A stretch of 64,000 nucleotides of DNA from Stentor roeselii (taxonomy: Eukaryota > Ciliophora > Heterotrichea > Heterotrichida > Stentoridae): positions 62,001 through 126,000 of the forward strand of contig RSEH01000010.1 in the NCBI GenBank assembly GCA_006503475.1, written 5' to 3'. The position numbers and the translations under genes are program-made. The notes beneath the pieces are model-generated. The model did no database searches. It saw only the letters and a program-made list of their open reading frames with translations, and was not told the origin of the DNA. Every line of letters starts with the position of its first letter. Position 1 is the first letter of the stretch. Shown here in pieces: positions 19,159-27,903 of this stretch.

Positions 19159-21080
19159 AGTTTAATTATGTTGGAAGGTTTTGAAATATTTACAGAACTC
19201 TGAACGCGTTTCACATCTGGAGGGAAAAATTCATGTAAAAAGCGGCTGGGGATGAGGACTGGAGATGAATTTGGACTGTGAACACAGGAAAGGATCAGGT
19301 GGCTTTTCGCTCTTGTCGCTGCCACGTAAGCCAGTCGTCGTTCTTCCTCGATGTCTTCATTGCTCGGCAAGACACCCTCGTTAAGTCTCACTAAAATCAC
19401 CACTTCCCATTCTTGCCCTTTCGCAGAGTGAATCGTTGAAAGGCAAATCTTGTTGCTTCGGTCTTCACCTTCAGCCCTTGCTAGAAAAGCTTCGAACTCT
19501 GAACGACCAGATGAAAAACCTTCTGCGAGAAGACTCAGGGTGTTAGATTTTTGAAGTTTCAGTCTGAGAGCAAGTCCAGAAATGAATTCAGAGACTGTTT
19601 GAATTGTTAAAAGTCGAGTCAGGTCTGACATTAAGCTGTGAAAATCGGAAAAGCACTTTAAAGGGTTTTTTTGACTGGAAATAACATGAGTCAATGCTCC
19701 AAATAATGAACAGTTCTTGTGAGTTGCAATGTAATGAAGCTTGCTTTTTGCGGTATCCCCGAATTTCCTTAAGGGAAAATTGCAGACTGTGATAAACGCG
19801 TCCTGGTCTTCTAAGTTCAAGGCGAGTTTCACGTAAGTTAGCATGAACTGCTCTTCAGAGGTCAGTTGGACTGGCTTTTGAATGGATTTTACTGGAATGT
19901 GCTGAGAGTTCAACTCTGGAAGAAGGTCTTCGACTGTCTTGCTCAGACGATATAAGACTGCGATTTGATCGTTTTGGTAACCTTTGTCCTTGTAATACTT
20001 TATTAATCTGCAAATGCTTAAAACTTCGGTCCTTGTACTTCCGTTTATTAGGATTTCAGGCTTAAATGCACTTTCAGAGGTGTGAGGATGGATTTGTTTA
20101 TATGTTCGGTTCTTGTTTTTTGATATTAAATTCATCGATATCTCCAGGATTTCTGGTGTTGATCTGTAGTTTGTGTGGAGGAATATTGTGGGAATGTTGG
20201 GGAATAAATTTTTAAATTTTTCGAACATGTTGCTTTGAGCTCCTCTCCAGGAGTATATTGCTTGGTCGTCATCGCCGCAGACTGTGATACAAGCTTTACC
20301 TGCGACAAGCATTAAAAACTCAAACTGCTTCAAGTTAGTATCTTGAAACTCATCAACAAGTAAAAATTTTATTTCCTTTTGATACCTTTCAGTAACTTTC
20401 GGAAATTTTTTCAATAGTTCAACAGATAAATAAAGAATATCAGAAAAATCAATACATTTAATTTCTTTCAGCCGTTGATTATATCTTTCAAACAGCCAGC
20501 GGAACTCATTCGTAAGACTTTCTTCAAATTCACTTTCAACTTTAGCACTGCAAATAACCGACGAGATATACGAAAAGTCTTTTTCACTTAAAGGAACACT
20601 TAAAGAATATCTTGTTTCTATCATTCCCCAGAGGTTTTCCTCAGAAACAGGTCTAATACACGACAAGAGAAGTGAGTCCAATTCAAAATAATTCTGAAAG
20701 TCTTTCAAACTCGACTCAAGTACTCTAATCTGCTCAGCTGGACTAATAACATCAAATTTCCACCCAATTCCCATTTTATTCCCATGCGCTCTAAGAATTT
20801 TAAGTGCACAGGAATGAATAGTTCCAAACCTCATTCCAGTCAACAGGTAGTTTTTCGGTAGTTCCTTTTGAATCCTGATCAAAAGTTCATTCGCTGCTTT
20901 TTTTGTGAAAGTTGTTGCCATGATTTGACAGGGTTTCACTCCTTTATTAAGCAACGTGAGAATTCTCTTCATCATTGTAAAGGTTTTTCCTGACCCTGGC
21001 GCCGCGATTATCATCAGATGTTGATCAAGGTAAAGTCTCGAGGCTTCCAGTTGATCAGAACTTGAACTTTTTCCATTCAT
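19155..21080 (-). CDS. UvrD/Rep-type superfamily 1 DNA helicase
   Basis: 641 residues with all SF1A motifs in order: I APGSGKT, Ia TFTKKAANEL, II VDEFQDTN, III GDDDQAIYSWRGA, IV TNYRSTPEIL, V STIHSAKGQEWEVV and VI VAATRAKSHLIL. These enzymes move 3' to 5' on single-stranded DNA; eukaryotic members include Srs2 and FBH1, bacterial ones UvrD, PcrA and Rep. The length and compactness are bacterial-like, without F-box or long C-terminal extension. A role in repair or anti-recombination is inference. Its TGA overlaps the next ATG by 4 nt. 44 bp divergent from the p24 gene. Confidence 0.92.
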   Translation of the reverse strand: MNGKSSSSDQLEASRLYLDQHLMIIAAPGSGKTFTMMKRILTLLNKGVKPCQIMATTFTKKAANELLIRIQKELPKNYLLTGMRFGTIHSCALKILRAHGNKMGIGWKFDVISPAEQIRVLESSLKDFQNYFELDSLLLSCIRPVSEENLWGMIETRYSLSVPLSEKDFSYISSVICSAKVESEFEESLTNEFRWLFERYNQRLKEIKCIDFSDILYLSVELLKKFPKVTERYQKEIKFLLVDEFQDTNLKQFEFLMLVAGKACITVCGDDDQAIYSWRGAQSNMFEKFKNLFPNIPTIFLHTNYRSTPEILEISMNLISKNKNRTYKQIHPHTSESAFKPEILINGSTRTEVLSICRLIKYYKDKGYQNDQIAVLYRLSKTVEDLLPELNSQHIPVKSIQKPVQLTSEEQFMLTYVKLALNLEDQDAFITVCNFPLRKFGDTAKSKLHYIATHKNCSLFGALTHVISSQKNPLKCFSDFHSLMSDLTRLLTIQTVSEFISGLALRLKLQKSNTLSLLAEGFSSGRSEFEAFLARAEGEDRSNKICLSTIHSAKGQEWEVVILVRLNEGVLPSNEDIEEERRLAYVAATRAKSHLILSCVHSPNSSPVLIPSRFLHEFFPPDVKRVQSSVNISKPSNIIKL

Positions 21081-21124
21081 AGAAGATTATTAAGCGAAAG
21101 AATTTGAATGTCCCCCAGTTATAA

Positions 21125-21706
21125 ATGTTTCTCGTTTTTTTACTCTTTTGCTCTGAGGCCTTGTTTTTTCAGCTCAATGGAAACAGCGAGTCTTGCATCG
21201 GCCACCAGGTGAAAAGAACAAAAGAACTATGGGGAGCTTTTTTGATTTCAGGAGATAGTGAAAAGAATGTACAGGTCTCTTTGTATGACCCTAAAAATAT
21301 TGTCGAGTATCTCAGTGATGCCAATGCTCGTGAAGGAAAGTTTAATATTAAAAAGCCGTCGCTTGGGGTGCATCGGCTCTGTTTTAAGTCTTTGGACTCT
21401 TCGATGAAGTCTGTGAATTTTGAAATAAAAAGTGAAGAAAGTAATACTGACTTACTTGCACTTGATGAAGAAATCGAACCTTTTCAGCAGAGTCTTAGCA
21501 CTTTGAGTAGAAATGTTGAAACTGTTAATAGAAATCTGCACTTTTTTCAGAGACGTGAAAAAGTGCATAGGGATATTTCGGAAAGGAATTGTGATCGCAT
21601 TTTGTGGGCTGCGGGGTTTAAGATTGCTTGCTTGATTGCTGTTGCAGGGTTTCAGGTCTGGGGGGTGACTTATATATTGAATAAGAGGACGTCGAATAAG
21701 GTTTAG
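21125..21706 (+). CDS. p24/TMED (emp24) cargo receptor
   Basis: 193 residues: signal peptide (MFLVFLLFCSEALFF), GOLD domain with the paired Cys (SCIGHQV and HRLCF), coiled coil (about 115-155) and one C-terminal membrane span (about 160-185), then a short RTSNKV tail. p24 proteins cycle between ER and Golgi in COPI/COPII vesicles; this tail lacks a clear KKxx retrieval signal. The start is directly after TATAA. Confidence 0.9.
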   Translation: MFLVFLLFCSEALFFQLNGNSESCIGHQVKRTKELWGAFLISGDSEKNVQVSLYDPKNIVEYLSDANAREGKFNIKKPSLGVHRLCFKSLDSSMKSVNFEIKSEESNTDLLALDEEIEPFQQSLSTLSRNVETVNRNLHFFQRREKVHRDISERNCDRILWAAGFKIACLIAVAGFQVWGVTYILNKRTSNKV

Positions 21707-21765
21707 TTTATTATTCATAGATTTGGTTAATATTGATAGATCTGGTTATTATTCATTATCTAGAA

Positions 21766-22602
21766 CTACTGAGGCTTGCATTCTGGCTTTTCTGTTCCCG
21801 AACCGTCAATTTTCTTTGCTTTCGGCTTGGCCTTTCCTTCATCGCTTCCTTCAGAGACGTCATCGTCGTCCATACTATCAACGACATTTAAATAATAGAG
21901 AATCGCGTTGGGGATCAGCTCGTCTCTGAACTCTCTTCCAATCTCATAATCATCTTCCAAGTTATCAGCAAGTTCGTCTTCATCATCATCATCTTCCATA
22001 TCATTTTCATCAATACTTTTGAAAAACAAGAAGAAACTTGGAATTTCTTCAACTTTTGTTCCAACCTTTTTATTTTTCCCCTTTTTCTTTGTTTTTTTGA
22101 CTTTTTGAGTCAAATTAGTACCTTTCCATTTGATGTCAGTCCCCACAGCTGATTTGACCTCGTCATCATCATTCAAAATATACTTTTTAACCAAGACTTG
22201 ATTCGTAATAAAAGAGTTCTCAGTAAAGTGAAACTCAAGTGAAAAGTTGCTAGAGTTCTGCTCAGTAACCAATTTAACATTAACCAAGTGTTTCAGCAAT
22301 TCATAATCCTGATCAAAAATCATGGAGGCAATCATAGGGTTATTTCTCATCGCATTAAGCCAAAACCCTGAAAAGTTCTTTAAAAGTTCTGACCTCTGCA
22401 AATAAAGCGGGTCATATTGCTGATCATACCTAAACTCAAGCTCTCTAAGTTCTTTCAAGAACTGAGTGTAAAGCGTATTTCTTTGCAACTGAAGCTCCAA
22501 GATAGGCTGGATTTTCTGCTTCTCATTTGCAGGAAGTTTCGATAGCTCCTCTTCAGCCTTTTTATGCTGGGCTTTGAGTTCTTGGCTATCGCTACCTTCC
22601 AT
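21766..22602 (-). CDS. NAP1: Nucleosome assembly protein (NAP1 family)
   Basis: 278 residues. Dimerisation helix (about 20-75), then the NAP fold: SGFWLNAMRNNP, DYELLKHLVNV, FHFTENSFITNQVLVKKY, IKWKG and SFFLFF. An acidic stretch (about 195-220) and a basic tail follow. NAP1 chaperones H2A-H2B in nucleosome assembly and shuttles between cytosol and nucleus. TATAA directly before ATG. Stop 59 bp from the convergent p24 gene. Confidence 0.93.
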   Translation of the reverse strand: MEGSDSQELKAQHKKAEEELSKLPANEKQKIQPILELQLQRNTLYTQFLKELRELEFRYDQQYDPLYLQRSELLKNFSGFWLNAMRNNPMIASMIFDQDYELLKHLVNVKLVTEQNSSNFSLEFHFTENSFITNQVLVKKYILNDDDEVKSAVGTDIKWKGTNLTQKVKKTKKKGKNKKVGTKVEEIPSFFLFFKSIDENDMEDDDDEDELADNLEDDYEIGREFRDELIPNAILYYLNVVDSMDDDDVSEGSDEGKAKPKAKKIDGSGTEKPECKPQ

Positions 22603-22643
22603 TTATACAGCTGACTTCCATATAGACTATCCAAACGAATGTG

Positions 22644-23261
22644 TTAAAGAAAATTCAGTCTTTCTTTAGTCTCTTCCAGGATCTTTGCTGAAAAGTTTAG
22701 CTTCGCCGTTAAAACTTTTGCTTGTTCGTAGTCTTCAGAGTCGAAAAGAAGAGCCAGTTGAATCTTGAGGGACTCGAAGTGAGACTCAGCAGTTTTTTGA
22801 ATGCTTCGCAGCTCTTGCTGCTCAGCGAAAGTGATTTTTCCTCGAGTTTCTAACTGGTCTTCCAGGTAGTCCAAGTCGTTTATCTCCACTTTTTCTGAAT
22901 CGATGCCTTTCAAGAAGAGCTGAATGGAACTTACCATGTATTTTGCTCTTGACAAGTCATCTGAAAGGGTTTTAAAGGATTCTTGTAAGAGTTTTGAAAA
23001 GTTGTGTTCTTCGATTCCTTTTGACTTTAAGATGTCTGGATGAACTGCTGATTGCATCGTTTTGTATTTTCTTGAAAGTTCTGACTTGTTTAGCCTGAAG
23101 GACTCTGGACTGTTTGGGGATTACAGCTGGTAGAGATGGAAAAAATTCACTTGTTGAGAGACTGTTGATGAGAGTTGTGGGTGGCAAGATGGGCAGAACA
23201 AGATGCTGTACTCTGGATGTTTTATGATACTTTCACATTTTTTAAGAGAACATCTGAACAT
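22644..23261 (-). CDS. HSCB: HSCB Fe-S cluster co-chaperone (two exons)
   Basis: 200 residues when a 15-nt intron (23110-23124) is removed; the frame otherwise stops. N-terminus with zinc Cys pairs (MFRCSLKKC, FCPSCH), then the HscB J-domain (NFFHLYQLPESFRLN, SRKYKTMQSAVHPD) with the HPD that stimulates Hsp70, and the three-helix C-terminal domain that binds the ISCU scaffold. Eukaryotic HSCB has this zinc module. It hands new Fe-S clusters from the scaffold via mitochondrial Hsp70. Without splicing only the part from MQSAVHPD would be read. Confidence 0.9.
23110..23124 (-). other. 15-nt intron in HSCB
   Basis: Coding strand GTAATCCCCAAACAG. Removing it joins CAG CT to T CCA GAG and rebuilds the conserved YQLPESFRLN of HscB; it contains an in-frame TAA. 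A at position 10. Confidence 0.9.
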
Positions 23262-23428
23262 TTATATTAAAAGTAGTGAAAAATAAGAGATTTTCCACTT
23301 TTTTATAAAAAAACTGAAAATAAGAGAAAAAATTGAAAAATGATAAAATTTTTAAGTTTTTTTGAAAGTTTAGATCCTTTCAATTCTTTTACCATCAGCA
23401 GACCTGTCTTTAAACCAATGACTAATAA

Positions 23429-23833
23429 ATGGCTCAGACCAGGTATGTCGAAATAGGGCGAGTGGTACATGTGAACTTCGGCCCTGAGCAAGGAAAACTT
23501 GCAGCGATCGTCGATGTCGTTGATTCCAAACGTGCCTTAGTTGACGGACCTACAACTGGAGTACAAAGACAACAGATGCCATTCTCGAGACTTTCACTCA
23601 CTGAGTTCGTCTTGCCGATCAAAAGAAACCAGAAGTCGAAAAATGTTGGAAAGTCTTTTGATGAGAATGAAATCGTCAAGAAGTGGAGCGGCTCTGCTGC
23701 TGGACATCATCATTCTAGTAGTTTGAGACGGGCTAATTTGACTGATTTTGAAAGGTTCAAGTTGATGGTTGCTCAGAAAAAGAAGAGTTTAGCTTTGAAG
23801 AGAGAACTGAAGAAACTCAAGCCTAAGCATTAA
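23429..23833 (+). CDS. RPL14: Large-subunit ribosomal protein eL14
   Basis: 134 residues. N-terminal KOW-type barrel (RYVEIGRVVHVNFGPEQGKLAAIVDVVD...ALVDGP) and the basic helical tail with LTDFERFKLMVAQKKK typical of eL14 (L14e). Part of the 60S subunit. Starts after ACTAATAA. Followed 45 bp later by the PIERCE1-like gene. Confidence 0.95.
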   Translation: MAQTRYVEIGRVVHVNFGPEQGKLAAIVDVVDSKRALVDGPTTGVQRQQMPFSRLSLTEFVLPIKRNQKSKNVGKSFDENEIVKKWSGSAAGHHHSSSLRRANLTDFERFKLMVAQKKKSLALKRELKKLKPKH

Positions 23834-23878
23834 TAGTTAGATTAGTCAATGTTTTTCAAGATTTGAATTCTTATAAAT

Positions 23879-24373
23879 ATGTCTCACTACACCACCAGTA
23901 ACGGTGCATATGGAAAGCCCTGGCTAAGTACCCAAGGAAAGCACCCAATGTCATCAGAGAACGAGGTAAAATCATACCGAAAGGTCTCTGAAAACGACTT
24001 GATGCAAAAAACCGGTCTAAAAATCCTAAAAGCCAAAGTAATGAGAGAAAAGCTAATCGACGACATTCAATCCGGGGAGCCAGACGCTCACCATTACGAC
24101 CCATGCGTGCCCTACCCGAAAGTAACATCTCTAAACATCGACGCAAAAGACATGAAATACCCAGAGTCCGGTTTAACCGGTGCATCAAATCCAAAGTACA
24201 GTACCCGTAACGGTGAATACGGAAGAGTGATTCCAATGCAGCAAGACTTGCCGTCAAAGTTCTACCCAATAAGCAACAAGTTCACCGACAGTTTCTGGGG
24301 CGGTCGAATTCCAGACACAGGTCTCAACACTTTTTTAACCCCAAGTCGAGTTCACTATTTATTTGACGCCTAA
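23879..24373 (+). CDS. PIERCE1-like ciliary microtubule inner protein
   Basis: 164 residues. The segment from about 100 to 160 has the spacing of PIERCE1/2 (C9orf116 family): SNPKYSTRNGEYG, then LPSKFYPISNKFTD, GG and LNTFLTPSRVH. These proteins sit inside doublet microtubules of motile cilia and tie outer dynein arms to the wall. The first about 90 residues are an extension. Consistent with the ciliary gene content, but the match is by eye. Stop 7 bp from the convergent gene. Confidence 0.65.
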   Translation: MSHYTTSNGAYGKPWLSTQGKHPMSSENEVKSYRKVSENDLMQKTGLKILKAKVMREKLIDDIQSGEPDAHHYDPCVPYPKVTSLNIDAKDMKYPESGLTGASNPKYSTRNGEYGRVIPMQQDLPSKFYPISNKFTDSFWGGRIPDTGLNTFLTPSRVHYLFDA

Positions 24374-24380
24374 TAATTAT

Positions 24381-25124
24381 CTATCGATATCGTTTCTTCA
24401 GTTCTTCAATTTCTTGTTCAATGTTATGTTCATGTCTTGTCATTTCAATTTCAAGATCTCCATGAAACTTGTTAAAAGTGTCGATAAGTGGGTCGACTAC
24501 TTCGACGTTTTCATCGTTTTCATCAAGTTGAGCTTCTAATAAGTGGTCTTTACTTTCAGCGTTTCTTTTGTTTGATAATTTTGTTCTTGAAGGCTGAGTG
24601 GTTCTAAGGTCTTGCGTGTCTTCTATTGGAAGACGGTTTTTTACTCTTTGAACTGATTTGCTTAAGGGGACTGTTGATAAGGGCTCGTCGATTAAAGCGC
24701 TTATGTGAGCTGTTTCTGTGTTTTCTCGAGAGGAGAAGATAAAGTTGTAAAGACGGAGGTTTTGAAAGTAAGACTCGATGAAGTAAGACTCGATTGAACT
24801 CACGTCGGAAGAGTTGAATGAGGACTTTAATGGAAGGAACTCGAATTTTAAAGAGTCGATGGACTTTCGTGGCTTTTTTATTGTTCCTTGGACTATCAGA
24901 CGGTTTGCTAGTTGCAGAAATTCTAAGGATTTGGCTGGGGAAAGGCATAAAGAGGACTTTGAGTGGGATAAGGCGTCTTTGTAGTAGTTTAAAAGGATTT
25001 TTACCTCGTGTTGACTGTCGAATGGGTCGTATTTGCTGTGGGTTTTTAAGTCGGAAATGATTAGTGTCTCCAAAAGAACATCGGGGTTGGATGAGTTTAT
25101 TATTGATTCGAATGTTTCTTGCAT
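24381..25124 (-). CDS. Unknown 247-residue protein
   Basis: Helical N-terminal half (about 1-130), Ser/Thr-rich middle and acidic C-terminal coiled coil (ETFNKFHGDLEIEM-like region to the end). It contains a short direct repeat, SYFIESYF. No family recognised. Convergent with the PIERCE1-like gene with 7 bp between stops. Confidence 0.7.
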   Translation of the reverse strand: MQETFESIINSSNPDVLLETLIISDLKTHSKYDPFDSQHEVKILLNYYKDALSHSKSSLCLSPAKSLEFLQLANRLIVQGTIKKPRKSIDSLKFEFLPLKSSFNSSDVSSIESYFIESYFQNLRLYNFIFSSRENTETAHISALIDEPLSTVPLSKSVQRVKNRLPIEDTQDLRTTQPSRTKLSNKRNAESKDHLLEAQLDENDENVEVVDPLIDTFNKFHGDLEIEMTRHEHNIEQEIEELKKRYR

Positions 25125-25277
25125 TTTTAACTGATTAAGAATTTTTTGAAAGTTTTTTCGTTTGGGTGGAGTTTTTTAGAGGATTTTATTGTGAATAAGG
25201 GAAAATTTAATGATTTTATTTTTTGGTTTATTGGAATTACTTTTAGGTATTCAGGAAATTAAGTATTTGATATAATT

Positions 25278-26186
25278 ATGGATCCACTTGAACACCTGCA
25301 AGACCCTGTATTGATGCATTTTCAGTTTATTTTTAATCTTATGCAAGCTTATCAGAATAACTTAAAGTTCTTTGATATCAGGGATCAAGAGTCTTTTGAT
25401 GAATGTCACCTGCGAATCGCTATTCACGTTCCAACTAACGAAGGAAAAATCACATCAGACCTATTAAAACGAATAACAGGTGAAAGAGAGCTATCAAGAC
25501 TCCGCCGTTACTGTCTAATAATCGCTTATTGCTCTCCTCACATGGAGGAGTTTCTCCAATTCAAGAGTTTCCTAGATTCCCTGAAATGTAAAGAAATCCA
25601 CATTTTATCAGATTTCGATTCCTTTCTATCAAATTACTTTTTCTTATGCAGTAACTTCCGCCCGATTCGAGTGAAAGAGTTTCCAAACGAGGTGATTCCA
25701 AAGACTTTATACCTAGGGACCCAAGTTCACGCCCAATGCAGAGAATCCTTAGAAATCCTTCAAGTCACTCACATCTTAAACGTGACTCGAGGGCCTTCCA
25801 TCCTCTTCCCAGGTCTCAAGTACTGCAGGGTGTACATCGAAGACAGTGAATCAGAAAAGATTTCATTTTTCTTCCAAAAGGCTTACGAGTTCATCGAAAA
25901 TGCTTTTATTGAAAACGTTGAAGGAGCTAAAAACGTTGTTTTAGTTCATTGTGCTAAAGGAGTCTCCAGGTCTGCTACTATTGTCATCATGTTTTTAATG
26001 AGAAGCACTGGAATGACTTTTGATGAAGCTTTGGCTTTTGTGAAGAGACATCGAAGCATTGTTGAGCCTAATGAAGGGTTTGTCAGGGAATTGAAGGACT
26101 TTGAGGCTAGACATTATGAGTTTGTTAGAAGGACTAACTCACTCTGTCGATTTCATACTTGCTTTGAGAAAGAGGTGAAGATGTAG
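25278..26186 (+). CDS. Rhodanese-like domain plus dual-specificity phosphatase
   Basis: 302 residues. Residues about 25-135 resemble a rhodanese/CH2 domain (FFDIRDQESFDECHLRIAIHV) without a catalytic Cys at the usual loop. Residues about 140-285 are a DUSP: LYLGTQVHA, THILNVTRG, the acid loop IEDSES, HCAKGVSRSA (nucleophile Cys225) and the KRHRSIVEPNEGF helix. This layout is that of MAP-kinase phosphatases, where the first domain docks the MAPK. The match to MKPs is inference; activity looks intact. Confidence 0.88.
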   Translation: MDPLEHLQDPVLMHFQFIFNLMQAYQNNLKFFDIRDQESFDECHLRIAIHVPTNEGKITSDLLKRITGERELSRLRRYCLIIAYCSPHMEEFLQFKSFLDSLKCKEIHILSDFDSFLSNYFFLCSNFRPIRVKEFPNEVIPKTLYLGTQVHAQCRESLEILQVTHILNVTRGPSILFPGLKYCRVYIEDSESEKISFFFQKAYEFIENAFIENVEGAKNVVLVHCAKGVSRSATIVIMFLMRSTGMTFDEALAFVKRHRSIVEPNEGFVRELKDFEARHYEFVRRTNSLCRFHTCFEKEVKM

Positions 26187-26535
26187 ATTGAGTAATTTAT
26201 GCGAAATTCGCAATCAGTTATTAGTATTTTGTTTGAAATTAGGAGTATTTTATGTGAATTAGGAATGATTTTAAGAATGATTAGGGAATTTAAGAGTTTT
26301 GGTTAAGAATAGTTAATTTTATCGTTTTTTCTTGGGTTTTAGTGATGGGCTTGTTTGGTATTTAATTAGAGTTTTTGGGCAAGGTTGTTGTTAATTAGGA
26401 GGTGTCGTTATTTAGTGGTTTAAAAGTGATACTGAATCTAAGGATACCATGATTTCTGTTATTTCAAAATAATTGTTTAGATTTATTCTTCTTGCATTAA
26501 ATCAAACCAGGTTAAAATAGGCAAGTGATTTATAA
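26187..26535. other. Gene-free G/T-rich spacer
   Basis: 349 bp, markedly G- and T-rich on the top strand up to about 26440, with short similar phrases (AAATTAGGAGTATTTTATGTGAATTAGGAATGATT). No ORF or RNA gene seen. Ends in TATAA before the LITAF start. Confidence 0.4.
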
Positions 26536-27141
26536 ATGGATACAAAAAATTCACAACAGAGCTACCCTCCTCCTTCTCAGCCTGCTTATTCAGGTTCAGG
26601 ACCACCACCAGGAGATCCATACGCAGCTCCTCAAGCCTATCCTCCCCCAGGCGGTTATCCGCCTCCCTCAGGGGCTTATCCTCCAGCCCCTGGTAACTAT
26701 CCACCACCACCTGTGACTTATCCTCCACCTCCAGGAGCATACCCTCCACCGCCACAAGGAGCATACCCTCCACCACCACAAGGAGGATATCCTCCACCAG
26801 GGATGTACCCGCCACCTCCCCCGATGGCTTATGGAGCTCCGAATCAGCACCCCTTGGCAGGTCCTCCTCCAGTTCACATTCATCAAACAACAGTGAGTGT
26901 GATGCCAATAGCTACAATCTTTGGACCATATTCAGTTATCGCCTACTGTTCCCACTGCAAAGATAACGTTTCAACAAGAGTGTCACTTCATGTCGGGTGC
27001 TTGGTCTGGCTGATGTTTATCATATTTTGCCTGATTTGCCCGATTTTATCATGCATTCCGTTTTGTGTTACTTCCTGGTATGACGCTACTCATTATTGCC
27101 CGAAATGCAAGCACAAAGTTGGTAGTTATTCTCCTATGTAG
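26536..27141 (+). CDS. LITAF-domain membrane protein with Pro/Gly/Tyr-rich N-terminus
   Basis: 201 residues. Residues about 1-115 are tandem PPPxGxYPPP-type repeats; 125-200 are a LITAF domain: YCSHC, a hydrophobic segment (CLVWLMFIIFCLICPILSCIP) and HYCPKCKHKVG. The two CxxC pairs bind one zinc while the hydrophobic part enters the membrane from one side; the family sits on endosomes and lysosomes. TATAA directly before ATG. Confidence 0.9.
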   Translation: MDTKNSQQSYPPPSQPAYSGSGPPPGDPYAAPQAYPPPGGYPPPSGAYPPAPGNYPPPPVTYPPPPGAYPPPPQGAYPPPPQGGYPPPGMYPPPPPMAYGAPNQHPLAGPPPVHIHQTTVSVMPIATIFGPYSVIAYCSHCKDNVSTRVSLHVGCLVWLMFIIFCLICPILSCIPFCVTSWYDATHYCPKCKHKVGSYSPM

Positions 27142-27322
27142 GTTAGAATAAGTTATTGAAGGATTAAGTTTAAATGGGGAATTTTTTGGAATATTCAAAA
27201 GATATCCGGTCTTTTGCTGATTATTTAGATTATAAGTGATTTAAAAAGTAGTAGTTAGTTATTCAGGGATTTCTGTAAATTTAAAGTGGTAATTTTTTCG
27301 TTAATTATAAGAATATGTGTAA

Positions 27323-27859
27323 TTATATATCGCCTTCATGATAAATACTTCTGCTTAACTTACTCAACAGTTTTTTCGATTTTTCGTGGAAATCACTGTA
27401 AAATTTTGTGATATTTATAAGTCTTTCAACACTTTTCACATCATTCCCTCGAATAATCAAAAAAGAAGATTTTTTTCTTTTAATCTGATTTCCATCAAGA
27501 TTTGCAGGTCTTCTTGAGTTTTGCTTTCGAAATTTTTTACTTTTTTTTAAGATTCTCGAAGATCTTGTAATATCGTGTTCGATTTCTGGGCAAATAGGTG
27601 ATTTAAACGAGTCTTCTTTAGTAAAGATGCTGCTTGCTCGACTAATGATGGGACTTAAGCTCTTTTTGAATGACTGCTCTCGAGTGCTTATTGCACTAAG
27701 ACTAATTATTTTTCCTTTTCTTTGATGGTCATGAATACTGATCGACGGTTTCAATTGAAGTTTGTTGATATTAGGGAAATAAGCTTCTAGATTTTCCTTT
27801 GGAAGTTCGAGTTTTTTAATCAGCAAGTGCTTGCTGTTCAAACTTCTTTTAGACGACAT
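27323..27859 (-). CDS. Small basic Ser/Lys-rich protein, unknown
   Basis: 178 residues, strongly basic, with repeated SF(K/T)KE-like phrases (REQSFKKSLS, TKEDSFKSPI). Mostly disordered; a short helical C-terminus. No family recognised. TATAA directly before ATG and a clean frame support a real gene. Confidence 0.6.
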   Translation of the reverse strand: MSSKRSLNSKHLLIKKLELPKENLEAYFPNINKLQLKPSISIHDHQRKGKIISLSAISTREQSFKKSLSPIISRASSIFTKEDSFKSPICPEIEHDITRSSRILKKSKKFRKQNSRRPANLDGNQIKRKKSSFLIIRGNDVKSVERLINITKFYSDFHEKSKKLLSKLSRSIYHEGDI

Positions 27860-27903
27860 TTATATTCTCTAGTCTTTAAATTTTGTGTTATTATTTAATA
27901 CAA

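Noticed and set aside
26483-26908. Minus-strand ORFs over the Pro-rich repeat of the LITAF gene
   Set aside because: Low-complexity repeats read in reverse give long Trp/Gly/Glu-rich frames; the sense gene has a recognised domain.
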